Source: G963676095 sp963676095 (lineage in GTDB: Bacteria > Bacteroidota > Bacteroidia > Bacteroidales > Prolixibacteraceae). Taken from it: DNA of 64,000 nt. The stretch spans positions 2,604,001-2,668,000 of the forward strand of contig OY781040.1 in NCBI GenBank assembly GCA_963676095.1, given 5' to 3'. The translations under genes and the position numbers were made by a program. Positions 27,134-36,269 of the stretch are shown here, piece after piece. A model generated the notes under the pieces. It saw nothing but the letters and a program-made list of their open reading frames with translations, had not been told where the DNA came from and did not search any database. Positions within the stretch are counted from its first letter, which is position 1, and each line of letters begins with the position of its first letter.

Positions 27134-28906
27134 TTAATTATTCCATCCGGAATTTTGTTCCAGGTTTGAGTTCATTTCCATTTCAGCTGCAGGGACCGGC
27201 CAGGACCATGCCTGATCGCCCACCCAGGAATAGGTGTAGGTAGCTGTCCCCCAGATCTCTGTCATACCGTTACCGGAAACAAATTTTTTATCTTTCCATG
27301 TTTTCCAGCGCAGTTCATCAAAATAAAGATAATCTTCGCCTGCCAGTTCCCAATAGCACTCGTTTCGAATACGTTCACGCATATTATCCTGACCGGTTAC
27401 TTCGGTATAACTGTTGCTATTCAGCAAAGCTGCACCAGCACGGGCCCTTACCTTATTTACATAGGTTACAGCCTCGTCTGTTTTACCCTGTTCGTTTAAG
27501 GCTTCAGCCAGGCAAAGCAGGACATCCGCGTACCTGATTAACGGGATATCTATCGGAGAATAAGTCATATTGTTATGCTCAGTTCCTTCATAAACAAATT
27601 TACGCCACAGGTAATAAAACTTGGAATTTGTATCGGTACGCAAATCGAAAGGGTCCGAGGCATCAGATCCCCTGTAGGGCCACCTCAGGGTATAAGTATA
27701 GCTGGTGCCTGTGCAACCGCCTACATAAGTCGAATAAGGCGTAATAACGGTCATTTTCATTCTGGGATCCCGGTTATCATAAACCGCTTTAATCCGGGCT
27801 TCGTTACCATCAGGCAAATATTTGGTCATATCGGCCCCATAGTTCGTCATGGTTTCAATTTCTCCTTCAGTCATATTATCGCGCAGGTAGAAAACGGAGC
27901 GTTCCTTCGGTGTCATCGAAGAATACCCCGGGAGGAAATCATCATAATTGAACGGTTTTCCGTCAGCACATTCATAGGTGTCAACAAAATTTGGGTTGGG
28001 AATGTAATTGTCCCAGGCGTAACCTACCGTATTCCGGTTACCAAACGACCAGTTCTTATCATTGCCTAACCCGCTTTCATCGATGCATTGTACCGAAAAA
28101 ATCATTTCATCACAGCGCTCGTTATCTTCCTTCAGCAAAGTTTTGTAGTCGGGGAACAAAGAATACCCCATGGTACCCACGCTCTTAAAATCCTGTTCTG
28201 CCTTTGCATATTCTTCCAGCCATAAATAGGCATTACCGCGTAAAGCATAGGCAGCACCTTTGGTAACATGCCCATAATCGGAATCTCCTGAATCATACTT
28301 ATCAGGCAGGTTTTCTTCATTAATACAATCTGTCAGATCCTGAATAATGGCATCCCAGACCTCCGTTTCGGATGACCGGGCTTTGGTACATTCGTCAACG
28401 TTTATTGGTTCCAGATAAAGAGGGACTCCTTTCCACAGCATATTAAGGCGCATATAGAACCATGCCCTCAAAAATTTACATCCGGCTATATACCTGGCCT
28501 TATCGGCATCTGTCATGTCAGGAACTTTAGATATGTTGGCGATTACATCATTGGCCCGTTGTATCCCTTCATAAAACCGCTTCCAGTACAAGGAAAATTC
28601 ACCGGAAGAGGGAGTTGCCACTCCTGTCAGAATAGGAACGTTTCCAAGCCAGTTCCTGTCTTCGTCCATAATAACGGAATAGGTATCCCAAAAACCTTCC
28701 CAGGGATTATTCCGGTAATCATCCAGTAAGATCGTGTAAACACCGGCAACGACGTCGGTTGCCATATTCGAAGATGTCCAAACATTTTCGGAGCTGACAG
28801 AGTCTGTCGGGACTGTGTCCAAAAAATCGGAATCACAACTACTGAATGCAATTACTGAAAATAATTCAGCAAGTGCAGCTATAGTCTGAAAATATTTATG
28901 TCTCAT
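27134..28906 (-). CDS. SusD/RagB outer-membrane lipoprotein, PUL 2
   Basis: 590 aa. Signal peptide with VIAFSSC (Cys24). SusD hallmarks: CKFLRAWFYMRLNMLWKGVPL (about 145-165), IPLIRYADVLLCLAEALNEQG, ECYWELAGEDYLYFDELRW and the C-terminal NLEQNSGW. Starts 14 bases after the SusC stop. It is larger than the PUL 1 SusD, with an inserted loop region around residues 290-400. Surface glycan capture for the partner SusC. Confidence 0.95.
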   Translation of the reverse strand: MRHKYFQTIAALAELFSVIAFSSCDSDFLDTVPTDSVSSENVWTSSNMATDVVAGVYTILLDDYRNNPWEGFWDTYSVIMDEDRNWLGNVPILTGVATPSSGEFSLYWKRFYEGIQRANDVIANISKVPDMTDADKARYIAGCKFLRAWFYMRLNMLWKGVPLYLEPINVDECTKARSSETEVWDAIIQDLTDCINEENLPDKYDSGDSDYGHVTKGAAYALRGNAYLWLEEYAKAEQDFKSVGTMGYSLFPDYKTLLKEDNERCDEMIFSVQCIDESGLGNDKNWSFGNRNTVGYAWDNYIPNPNFVDTYECADGKPFNYDDFLPGYSSMTPKERSVFYLRDNMTEGEIETMTNYGADMTKYLPDGNEARIKAVYDNRDPRMKMTVITPYSTYVGGCTGTSYTYTLRWPYRGSDASDPFDLRTDTNSKFYYLWRKFVYEGTEHNNMTYSPIDIPLIRYADVLLCLAEALNEQGKTDEAVTYVNKVRARAGAALLNSNSYTEVTGQDNMRERIRNECYWELAGEDYLYFDELRWKTWKDKKFVSGNGMTEIWGTATYTYSWVGDQAWSWPVPAAEMEMNSNLEQNSGWNN

Positions 28907-28920
28907 ACTTTTATACTGTT

Positions 28921-31900
28921 TTAAAATGTCACATTTACACCAAATGCATATTCACGTAAGGGAGCGTAGCCAACTCCCGATCTCATTTCCGGATCAATCC
29001 CATCAAACGGAGTGATTGTCAGTAAGTTTTCTCCCGAAACATATAGCCGGATGCTCTCTGAATGTAATTTACCTGAGATTGATTTAGGAAGTGTATATCC
29101 AAAAGTCAGGTTCTTCAGCTTAAGGAAATTACAGTTATACAAATGGACTGAGCTTAATAAAGAACCGCTCTGATCACTTCCGTTATTCAAAGAAAGACGG
29201 GCATTTCTCGATGTTAAATTTGTGCGTGGATCTGACGGATTCTCCGGGTCATAGAAATAATGGTTATAGGCTACTTTTTTACCCAGGGCCAATCCATAAA
29301 CAGTGGCACTGCTGTTCTCGCCCACTTCGTACCAGTAAATTTTAAATCCGGTGGCACCAGCCCAGTTCATTGAGACATCAAACCCTTTCCACGAAGCACT
29401 TGCCTGTAATCCGAAGTTATATTTTGGTTCTGTCGAGCAATTCTGGAAATCATAGTCGTACGAATTACCGTAAATACCATCGCCGTTTGTATCGGCAAAA
29501 ATATAATCGCCATACCAGATTTTATCTTTACCAACTTGCTGGTTGGGATAGAACGTATAACCTGCGTCAATCATCGACTTAAGCCAGTTCATGTCATCAT
29601 CCGTACGGATCATCCCGTCTTTCGGGCCCCCTTTTACATTTACAGAACCATCCGAATTGTAGTAGTTCCCGTTACCTTTATACGGATTAAGCATGTAAAA
29701 CTCATTGATTATTTTACCTTCAACAATACGGTTTTCACTACCGGTTGACACATCTCCCAGGTTCGTGTAATATTCTTTACTGCCTGACTCATCTACTGTC
29801 CAGCCTCGCTCCAATTGTCCTTTATACTTGGTAACCTCATTTTTATTATAGGCAAAATTACCGGATACACTATAGAACAATTTCCCTATTTTATCTTTCC
29901 ATCCCAATGTTACTTCAAACCCGCGGTTATTTACTTTGGCAATATTCTCCAAAGGAGCTGTTTTGTTCCCCATAGTCAGATAGATTGTAGGACGATAGAG
30001 TATTCCGCTGGTTTCTTTATTGTAATAATCGACGACAGCCGAAAAACGGTTATTCAAAAATGCAAAGTCGGCACCCAGGTCTGTAATTGTTGTTGTTTCC
30101 CATTTTAAATGGCTGTTGGCAAGGGTCGATTGGGCCAGGGCCGAAGTCTTGGTACCAGCAAAAGAGTAGTAAGCTGAACTGTATGTCGATTGCCAATCAT
30201 AATTACCAATACTGTTATTACCTAACTTACCCCATGATGCACGCAATTTAAGATCATCAATATGCGCATTCTTCATAAATGCCTCTTGGGACAAACGCCA
30301 CCCTACGGAAAGCGAAGGGAATACACCCCATCTGTTTTCTGAAGAGAAACGGGAAGAACCGTCATAACGTAAATTTGCTTCAAACAAATAACGGGAATTA
30401 TAGGCGTAGGTGGCCCGACCAAAGTAAGAACGCGAGGCATACTCACTACGTGCCCCATTGATATATTTCATGGTGGTCACTGAAGAAAGGTCTGTAATAC
30501 TTGGATCGAGAACACCTTGCTTTTGGATATCCGAATAATTTTCCAGGTAGTGTTCTTCCTCGAAACCTGCCATCGCACTAATATCATGTTTACGAAATGT
30601 ATGGTTCCACTTTAGCAATTGCGTAAATTTCCATTTAGAATAGTCCTTGCTATAAAGATAAGTCGATATCTGGTCTGTAGAAGTTGCTGCCTGTACCACC
30701 TGACCGCGGCTGAAGCTATAGGTAGAATTACTCCCATCGGTATATTTATGCTGGGTTTCATAGCGGTCATAATCGAAACTGATATCGTACGAAAAGTCCT
30801 TCAGGAACCTGACATTGGCAAAAACAGTCGCAAAAATCTGGTTATATTTGTAATAACTGTCCCCGTTCCCATTGATGTTCAAAATAGGGTTCCCGGCAGC
30901 CGGGTCTTCCTCATTGCTCTCAACACCGCCATATTTTCCATCATAATAAGGATAAATACCTGGAACTGTTTTCCTGAATGACCAGGCTGTCAGGTTGGAA
31001 ACATCGTTGCGATCCTGATCTGTGTGATAACCCCATAGACGGGTCCCAACGCGCAACCAATCGGTAATATCGGATGAGATGTTAGATCTCAGGTAATATT
31101 TCTTTACGCCGGAGTTAACAATCAGCCCGGGATTATCCATGTAGGTCCCTGAGAAATTATATTTAGTATGTTCTTCCTGTCCCAACACCGAAACCGTGTG
31201 TTCCTGCATAAGTTTATTTTTGAAAATTACGTCATACCAGTCGGTATTCGGATAGGCCACATAATTTGGATAACCGGATTCCGCTATTCCATTCGGGTTC
31301 TTCTCTGCCTCCCTCCATTGATCAATTGTAGCTTCGCTATAAATATCAGCCTGCCCAACATTTTCGGCAGATTCATTCATAAATTCCATGTAATCGCCGT
31401 AATTGCTTACCATGCGGACCAGGTTTGCCGGCGTATTCAAAGAAAATTTTCCGCTGTAAGTTACTGTTACCTTCCCTTTTTTCCCTGTTTTACTGGTTAT
31501 AAGGATTACGCCATTGGCTCCCCGGTTACCATATATGGCGCAGGATGCAGCATCTTTAAGAATAGAAATAGAAGCAATGTCATTCGGGTTAATATCCGAC
31601 AGGCTGGCTTCCATCCCGTCAATCAGAACCAGAGGATCCGAATCATTCAGCGTTCCTAATCCACGGATTTTAATCGAGACGGATTCACCGTTGGGCCGTC
31701 CTGACGCCTGCATAACCTGAAGACCTGCACTCATACCGGAGAGGGCTGCAGCAGCCGTTGTCACAGGCCTGGATAAGGCTTCTTTTTCAAAATCGACAGT
31801 GGACACAGACCCTGTCAGGTTTACTTTTTTCTGGGTACCGTAACCCACAGCAACAACTTCTTCAATTCCTACTGTTTCTTCCTGTAATGTTACGTTAACA

Positions 31901-32499
31901 ACCGTTTTCCCTGAGACCAGCATTTCCTGAGTCCTCATTCCCACGAATGAAAAAACCAGTGAAGCATCCCTGGAAACATCCTTCAAAAAATATTTCCCTT
32001 CTGAATCAGTGATGGCCCCGATTGTTGTTCCTTTTACAACAACAGTTACTCCGGGTAAAGGAACTCCGGAAGAATCGGTAACGCGACCGGAAACCGGAAT
32101 CGACTGATCCCTGTTAACCGCGTATTTCCCGGCATCAGATTCCGGATAAATAATAATATTGCGGTCTACCATCTTATAAGTCAATCCGGTATTTTCGAGC
32201 AAGCTCGAAACTAAGTCCGAGATATTCTTATCGCTGACTTCAACAGTCTTTTTCTCAATCTTCTTGATTTGCTCATTCTGGTAAAAGAAACGGTATTCAG
32301 ACTGCTCTTCGATTTTATTAAAGATTTCACTTAATGTACCGTTCTCAATCTTGACCGAGATTTTTGAATTCTGGGAATAAACCGATGCCGAAACATCAAA
32401 AACAAACACAAATACCAAAAAGGCGATTAATTTCATGATACGCGCTAATTTCAACCATCCGACTTCAGTCGGATAGTAGGATAATCGTTTTTTTTTCAT
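28921..32499 (-). CDS. SusC/RagA TonB-dependent transporter with STN domain, PUL 2
   Basis: 1,192 aa. Signal/anchor region to about 42, STN domain (about 45-120, ISVKIENGTLSEIFNKIEEQ), carboxypeptidase-like domain (VSGRVTDSSGVPLPGVTVVV, about 130-205), plug with EEVVAVGYGTQKKVNLTG and PLVLIDGMEASLSDINPND, then a long barrel ending YAFGVNVTF. The STN domain couples it to the FecR/sigma pair upstream. It imports the PUL 2 oligosaccharide with its SusD partner. A hairpin lies between fecR and this gene. Confidence 0.96.
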   Translation of the reverse strand: MKKKRLSYYPTEVGWLKLARIMKLIAFLVFVFVFDVSASVYSQNSKISVKIENGTLSEIFNKIEEQSEYRFFYQNEQIKKIEKKTVEVSDKNISDLVSSLLENTGLTYKMVDRNIIIYPESDAGKYAVNRDQSIPVSGRVTDSSGVPLPGVTVVVKGTTIGAITDSEGKYFLKDVSRDASLVFSFVGMRTQEMLVSGKTVVNVTLQEETVGIEEVVAVGYGTQKKVNLTGSVSTVDFEKEALSRPVTTAAAALSGMSAGLQVMQASGRPNGESVSIKIRGLGTLNDSDPLVLIDGMEASLSDINPNDIASISILKDAASCAIYGNRGANGVILITSKTGKKGKVTVTYSGKFSLNTPANLVRMVSNYGDYMEFMNESAENVGQADIYSEATIDQWREAEKNPNGIAESGYPNYVAYPNTDWYDVIFKNKLMQEHTVSVLGQEEHTKYNFSGTYMDNPGLIVNSGVKKYYLRSNISSDITDWLRVGTRLWGYHTDQDRNDVSNLTAWSFRKTVPGIYPYYDGKYGGVESNEEDPAAGNPILNINGNGDSYYKYNQIFATVFANVRFLKDFSYDISFDYDRYETQHKYTDGSNSTYSFSRGQVVQAATSTDQISTYLYSKDYSKWKFTQLLKWNHTFRKHDISAMAGFEEEHYLENYSDIQKQGVLDPSITDLSSVTTMKYINGARSEYASRSYFGRATYAYNSRYLFEANLRYDGSSRFSSENRWGVFPSLSVGWRLSQEAFMKNAHIDDLKLRASWGKLGNNSIGNYDWQSTYSSAYYSFAGTKTSALAQSTLANSHLKWETTTITDLGADFAFLNNRFSAVVDYYNKETSGILYRPTIYLTMGNKTAPLENIAKVNNRGFEVTLGWKDKIGKLFYSVSGNFAYNKNEVTKYKGQLERGWTVDESGSKEYYTNLGDVSTGSENRIVEGKIINEFYMLNPYKGNGNYYNSDGSVNVKGGPKDGMIRTDDDMNWLKSMIDAGYTFYPNQQVGKDKIWYGDYIFADTNGDGIYGNSYDYDFQNCSTEPKYNFGLQASASWKGFDVSMNWAGATGFKIYWYEVGENSSATVYGLALGKKVAYNHYFYDPENPSDPRTNLTSRNARLSLNNGSDQSGSLLSSVHLYNCNFLKLKNLTFGYTLPKSISGKLHSESIRLYVSGENLLTITPFDGIDPEMRSGVGYAPLREYAFGVNVTF

Positions 32500-32537
32500 A
32501 GTTTTGAAATGATTTATCGTTTTTAAATCAAATAATT

Positions 32538-32574
32538 GGAAGGTGATATTTCGTTGGCGCGGGTACCACCTTCC
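32538..32574 (-). terminator. Hairpin between fecR and susC, PUL 2
   Basis: GGAAGGTG and CACCTTCC form a perfect 8-bp stem around a 21-base loop. There is no clean T-run, so it may be an attenuator or RNA-processing site rather than a full terminator. Confidence 0.5.
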
Positions 32575-32588
32575 CCTTTTTCCATTTT

Positions 32589-33614
32589 TTACTCACTTTT
32601 TAGTGATAGTTTGATTGTCTTGTTATTTACTTCATAATTAATCGGGATTGTTAGGTTAATAAATTCCAGTACGTTATCGATACTGAGGTTATCAATAGTT
32701 CCTGTATAATGAATTTCATCAAATTCTACAGGGTTATAGTCGATTTTTACGGCATAAAAACGTTCCAGATGCTGGATCAGTACCTGAAACGGTTCGTTGT
32801 TGAAAACAAGAATACCCTGCTTCCATAAAGTTTCATCCTTCACTTTTGTTATTTCCTTTGAAAAAACATTTTCATCAGCGTTATAAACCAGTTTTTCACC
32901 GGGTTTGAGTTCAATGGTCTGATCACTCTTAAGTGTCATTGCGATTCTGCCCGCGAGAAGCGATGCCGTGGTCAGTTTTGAATCAGGATAATGAGACACA
33001 TCAAATTTAGTACCCAGTACCTTAATTTTTGTGTCGCCTGTTTCAACAACAAAAGGATAACTTTGGGAATGAGCAACCTCAAAATACGCCTCTCCGCTTA
33101 GAAGCACCTTCCTTTCTTTTTTATCCGAACAATATGTTAGAGCAGTTTCTGCATTCAACCAGACCCGGCTACCGTCGGGAAGGACAACCTTGCTTCGTTG
33201 TCCGGCTTCAGTGGAAATTTCCATCCGGTTCTTTTGGTAGAATAAGCCGGACTGAGAAACCAGATAAACCGATAAACCTGAAAATGAAATGATCAATGTA
33301 AAAACCGCTGCAATCCGCAGCAAATAGGTACTCCATGACCGTTCACTCTTTTTCTCTTTAACATTGCGGATTCGTGCCTGTAACCGTTGACGGGCCAACT
33401 CCAGCCGGGTGCCCGCTTTTTTCTGAACACCATAATTCCAATAGTTTTTCAGACCGTCAAAAAAAGCCCTGTTTCTCGGTGATAAATCTTCCCATTCGGA
33501 TAATTTATTCTCCTCCTCCTTGGTTGCTACTTTTAGTAATTTACGGGCTATGATATGTGAAATATCCTCCATGTTGCCGGAATTTGGTTTTATCCTGTTT
33601 CGCATTAAGGACAT
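32589..33614 (-). CDS. FecR-type anti-sigma factor, PUL 2
   Basis: 341 aa. Cytosolic N-terminus, one membrane helix about 101-120 (LLRIAAVFTLIISFSGLSVY), periplasmic FecR domain (TEAGQRSKVVLPDGSRVWLN, then VLGTKFDVSHYP), and a C-terminal DUF4974 domain (FNNEPFQVLIQHLERFYAV). An in-frame ATG at 33572 (Met15) gives the start most typical of the family, MEDISHIIARKLL, and may be the true one. It pairs with the sigma factor 82 bases upstream and the STN-bearing SusC downstream. Confidence 0.93.
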   Translation of the reverse strand: MSLMRNRIKPNSGNMEDISHIIARKLLKVATKEEENKLSEWEDLSPRNRAFFDGLKNYWNYGVQKKAGTRLELARQRLQARIRNVKEKKSERSWSTYLLRIAAVFTLIISFSGLSVYLVSQSGLFYQKNRMEISTEAGQRSKVVLPDGSRVWLNAETALTYCSDKKERKVLLSGEAYFEVAHSQSYPFVVETGDTKIKVLGTKFDVSHYPDSKLTTASLLAGRIAMTLKSDQTIELKPGEKLVYNADENVFSKEITKVKDETLWKQGILVFNNEPFQVLIQHLERFYAVKIDYNPVEFDEIHYTGTIDNLSIDNVLEFINLTIPINYEVNNKTIKLSLKSE

Positions 33615-33696
33615 CTTATCATCGCGAATTCCCTAAAAAAAATTGAACTATTTTTTTGATTTCTTGCAAATGACTAACAAAGAACAATTTACAGAA

Positions 33697-34290
33697 TCAA
33701 AACATTAACAAAAAAGTCATTAAGCCCTTGGAATTTTGGGGATTCGACAAATCGATATTCAGCTTTTCCGCAATTTTCTTCACGGCAATGGCAAGTTGAT
33801 TATCAACTGTTTTTACCGAAATATTTAAGATTTCAGCAACTTCATTCCGGTTAAGCCCATCCTCCCGCATTAACTGAAAAATAATCTTGCATTTGGAGGG
33901 TAGCTGAACAACTATTTCATTAAGCGCACTTAGCATTTCATCCTCAATGAGGTCGTTTTCTGCAGATCTGTAATCGGCAAGTTGTATATGAGCCCCTTCC
34001 AGCATATCGAAATGGAACTTCTTTTCCTTTTTAAGTGCGTTTATAGAAGCGTTTCTGACAGAGATAAACAAATAGGTCTCGATATTTTTTATCTTATCCA
34101 AAGATTCCTTTTGTTCCCATAGCTTTAAGAAAATATCCAGAACAATCTCTTCGGCCAGTATTTCTGATTTTACAATAGAGACAGCAAACTTGAGTAACCT
34201 GCCAAAATAATAATCAAAGAAATCTGTATAAGACTCCTGGGATAATCTCTCCCGAAACCGGTCAAATTTATGTTTCCCTTCGCCTCCCAT
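33697..34290 (-). CDS. ECF RNA polymerase sigma factor, PUL 2
   Basis: 197 aa. Region 2: FFDYYFGRLLKFAVSIV and EEIVLDIFLKLWEQKE. Region 4: LPSKCKIIFQLMREDGLNRN with the helix-turn-helix VAEILNISVKTVDNQLAIAV. The C-terminus ends in a short hydrophobic LMTFLLMF. First gene of PUL 2, divergent from the PUL 3 sigma gene 240 bases away. Controlled by FecR in the adjacent gene. Confidence 0.92.
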   Translation of the reverse strand: MGGEGKHKFDRFRERLSQESYTDFFDYYFGRLLKFAVSIVKSEILAEEIVLDIFLKLWEQKESLDKIKNIETYLFISVRNASINALKKEKKFHFDMLEGAHIQLADYRSAENDLIEDEMLSALNEIVVQLPSKCKIIFQLMREDGLNRNEVAEILNISVKTVDNQLAIAVKKIAEKLNIDLSNPQNSKGLMTFLLMF

Positions 34291-34530
34291 GTGTTTTTTT
34301 CAAGCAGTTAGTAGTTCTGAAGGCTGCAATTTTACAAATATTGCAGATAGAATGCAAAACTTTACCCAAAAGGAGACTCAAAGATTGGTTATGTTCTTGA
34401 TCATCCTGACGCCATGACCGGATTTGTACTGAATTTCCGTTTTTTAATACTCTTTTATTCGAAATGTAATTTTTCTCTATTCTGCAAAGCCTACTATTGT
34501 ATCAGAAAAAATCCACAATCGCGCTTGTAG
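34291..34530. promoter_or_regulatory. Divergent promoter region between two sigma genes
   Basis: 240 bp separating the start codons of the PUL 2 (minus) and PUL 3 (plus) sigma genes, so both promoters must be here. TACTATTG at 34492-34499 is one mismatch from TAnnTTTG on the plus strand, but no TTTG partner stands out. Confidence 0.45.
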
Positions 34531-35109
34531 ATGGAAACATATCCAGACGTTCAATTGCTTATCGGGAAACTAAATAGAGGAAATGAAAAGGCTTTTGACC
34601 AGATTTATAAAATCTTTAGCCCCCGGGTGTTCTCCTTTGCACTTTCGCTTTTAAAAAACCGGTCTGAAGCAGAAGAAATTGTACAGGAAGTTTTTATGAA
34701 AGTCTGGGATAAACGTCAGGATCTTTCACCACACGGCTCATTTGAATCTTATCTGTTCACCATGAGCAAGAATGCCGTACTCAATACCATCCGAAAAGCA
34801 AATTATCACCGGTTTTTTCTGGAATACAAGCTATCCAACCCGGAACCAGACCCGGTACTCGACCAGGAACTCAACTACATGGAACTCGAAACAATTTACC
34901 AGAAGGCTATTGATAAGTTAAGTCCCCGCAAAAAAGAAATCTTCATCCTCAGCCAAAAATATGCTTTAACCTACGACGAGATTGCAAAAAAACTGGGAAT
35001 TTCGGCTAAAACGGTGCGTAACCAGATGGATGCTGCCTCGTCTGAGATCAGGGACCTCATTATACGCCTGGGGGTTACAGGAATATTAATTCTACCCCTT
35101 TTTTATTAA
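34531..35109 (+). CDS. ECF RNA polymerase sigma factor, PUL 3
   Basis: 192 aa. Region 2: FDQIYKIFSPRVFSFALSLL and EEIVQEVFMKVWDKRQD. Region 4: LSPRKKEIFILSQKYALTYD with the helix-turn-helix IAKKLGISAKTVRNQMDAA. Hydrophobic C-terminal tail GVTGILILPLFY. Leads the plus-strand operon of PUL 3; fecR begins 63 bases after its stop. Confidence 0.93.
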   Translation: METYPDVQLLIGKLNRGNEKAFDQIYKIFSPRVFSFALSLLKNRSEAEEIVQEVFMKVWDKRQDLSPHGSFESYLFTMSKNAVLNTIRKANYHRFFLEYKLSNPEPDPVLDQELNYMELETIYQKAIDKLSPRKKEIFILSQKYALTYDEIAKKLGISAKTVRNQMDAASSEIRDLIIRLGVTGILILPLFY

Positions 35110-35172
35110 ATAACGATTAAAGGCATGGGCATTTTGGGAGGTTCGTGTGTGTAACCGGCGAACCGACATAAA

Positions 35173-36195
35173 ATGCCGTATTTCATGCAAAAAATTGAAG
35201 AACTCTTAAAGCAGCTGCGTTCAGATCCGACAAACAACGGGCTGAAACAACAGTTACAAGACTGGCTACGCAACAATCCGGATAATGATCAGGCACAGCG
35301 CCTGTGGGAAGAGCACTGGCACAAGGTGGATACCGATCTTCCGGAAAAAGACTATCACCGGCTGGACGAACTGCTGGAGATGATACACATCAGAGCCAAT
35401 ATAAAACCGGAACAAAGCAATAAATCAACAGCCAAATATAAACGGGCCAGGTACAGCCTGATTGCGGCAAGTTTGCTCCTTCCCTTATTTATCCTGACCG
35501 GAATTCATTACTACAAAAGGATGAATGATCTTTCAGGTCTGAATCAACTTATCGTACAAGAAAGCCAGACTGAAACCAAACACTTTTTTTTACCCGACAG
35601 TACTGAAGTATGGTTAAACTCGGCCAGCAGGTTAAATTATGCCCAAAATTTTTATACGTCGAAACAACGTGTCGTTTCACTTACAGGACAAGCCTACTTC
35701 AAGGTCAGTCACAACGCAGCACGTCCCTTTATTGTCCGGACCCCTCAAATGGATATCCGCGTTTTGGGGACCTGTTTCGATGTTTCGGCCTATCCCGACG
35801 ATCCGGTGGTTTCATCAACACTGGAAGAAGGTTCAATTGCCCTGCTGGATAAGCAAGGGAAGCAGATCGGGAAGCTAATTCCCGGGGAACAGGCAACATT
35901 TAACATTTCAAAATCGAGCCTGATTAAAGCAAAAGTAAAAACGGACGACTTCACCTCGTGGAAAACAGGCAAGCTTATCTTCAAGGATACCGGAATCGCC
36001 GAAGTAGCGCGCAAACTGGAACGGCGTTATAGCTGCATCATTTCCGTTTCTCCCGATTTGTTGGAGGAGGACCCTGCCTACACCTTTAGCATTCAAAAAG
36101 AAAGCCTGGAAGAAATCTGTGGGTTAATCGAGTTGTCGACCCATGTTAAAGCAACCATTAACGGATCCCATGTTCAACTGGAGAAAATAAAATAA
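35173..36195 (+). CDS. FecR-type anti-sigma factor, PUL 3
   Basis: 340 aa. Cytosolic part 1-90, one membrane helix about 95-114 (SLIAASLLLPLFILTGIHYY), FecR domain from about 130 (QTETKHFFLPDSTEVWLN, VLGTCFDVSAYP), C-terminal DUF4974-like part (FKDTGIAEVARKLERRYSC). A second in-frame ATG at 35185 is possible. It binds the PUL 3 sigma factor until the cognate SusC signals. Confidence 0.93.
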   Translation: MPYFMQKIEELLKQLRSDPTNNGLKQQLQDWLRNNPDNDQAQRLWEEHWHKVDTDLPEKDYHRLDELLEMIHIRANIKPEQSNKSTAKYKRARYSLIAASLLLPLFILTGIHYYKRMNDLSGLNQLIVQESQTETKHFFLPDSTEVWLNSASRLNYAQNFYTSKQRVVSLTGQAYFKVSHNAARPFIVRTPQMDIRVLGTCFDVSAYPDDPVVSSTLEEGSIALLDKQGKQIGKLIPGEQATFNISKSSLIKAKVKTDDFTSWKTGKLIFKDTGIAEVARKLERRYSCIISVSPDLLEEDPAYTFSIQKESLEEICGLIELSTHVKATINGSHVQLEKIK

Positions 36196-36198
36196 AAA

Positions 36199-36221
36199 GG
36201 GTAGTGTTGGAGCCACTACCC
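36199..36221 (+). terminator. Hairpin between fecR and susC, PUL 3
   Basis: GGGTAGTG and CACTACCC form a perfect 8-bp stem with a TTGGAGC loop, three bases after the fecR stop. It is followed by CCCAAG, not T's, so it may attenuate or protect mRNA ends. It covers the ATG at 36204, which argues against that start for susC. Confidence 0.6.
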
Positions 36222-36269
36222 CCAAGCATTATAAATAAGGAAAAAATAACACTTGAAAACGACAAAAGT

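Noticed and set aside
36204..36269. Upstream ATG for the PUL 3 susC
   Set aside because: It falls inside a perfect hairpin and would put 22 extra polar residues before the signal segment.
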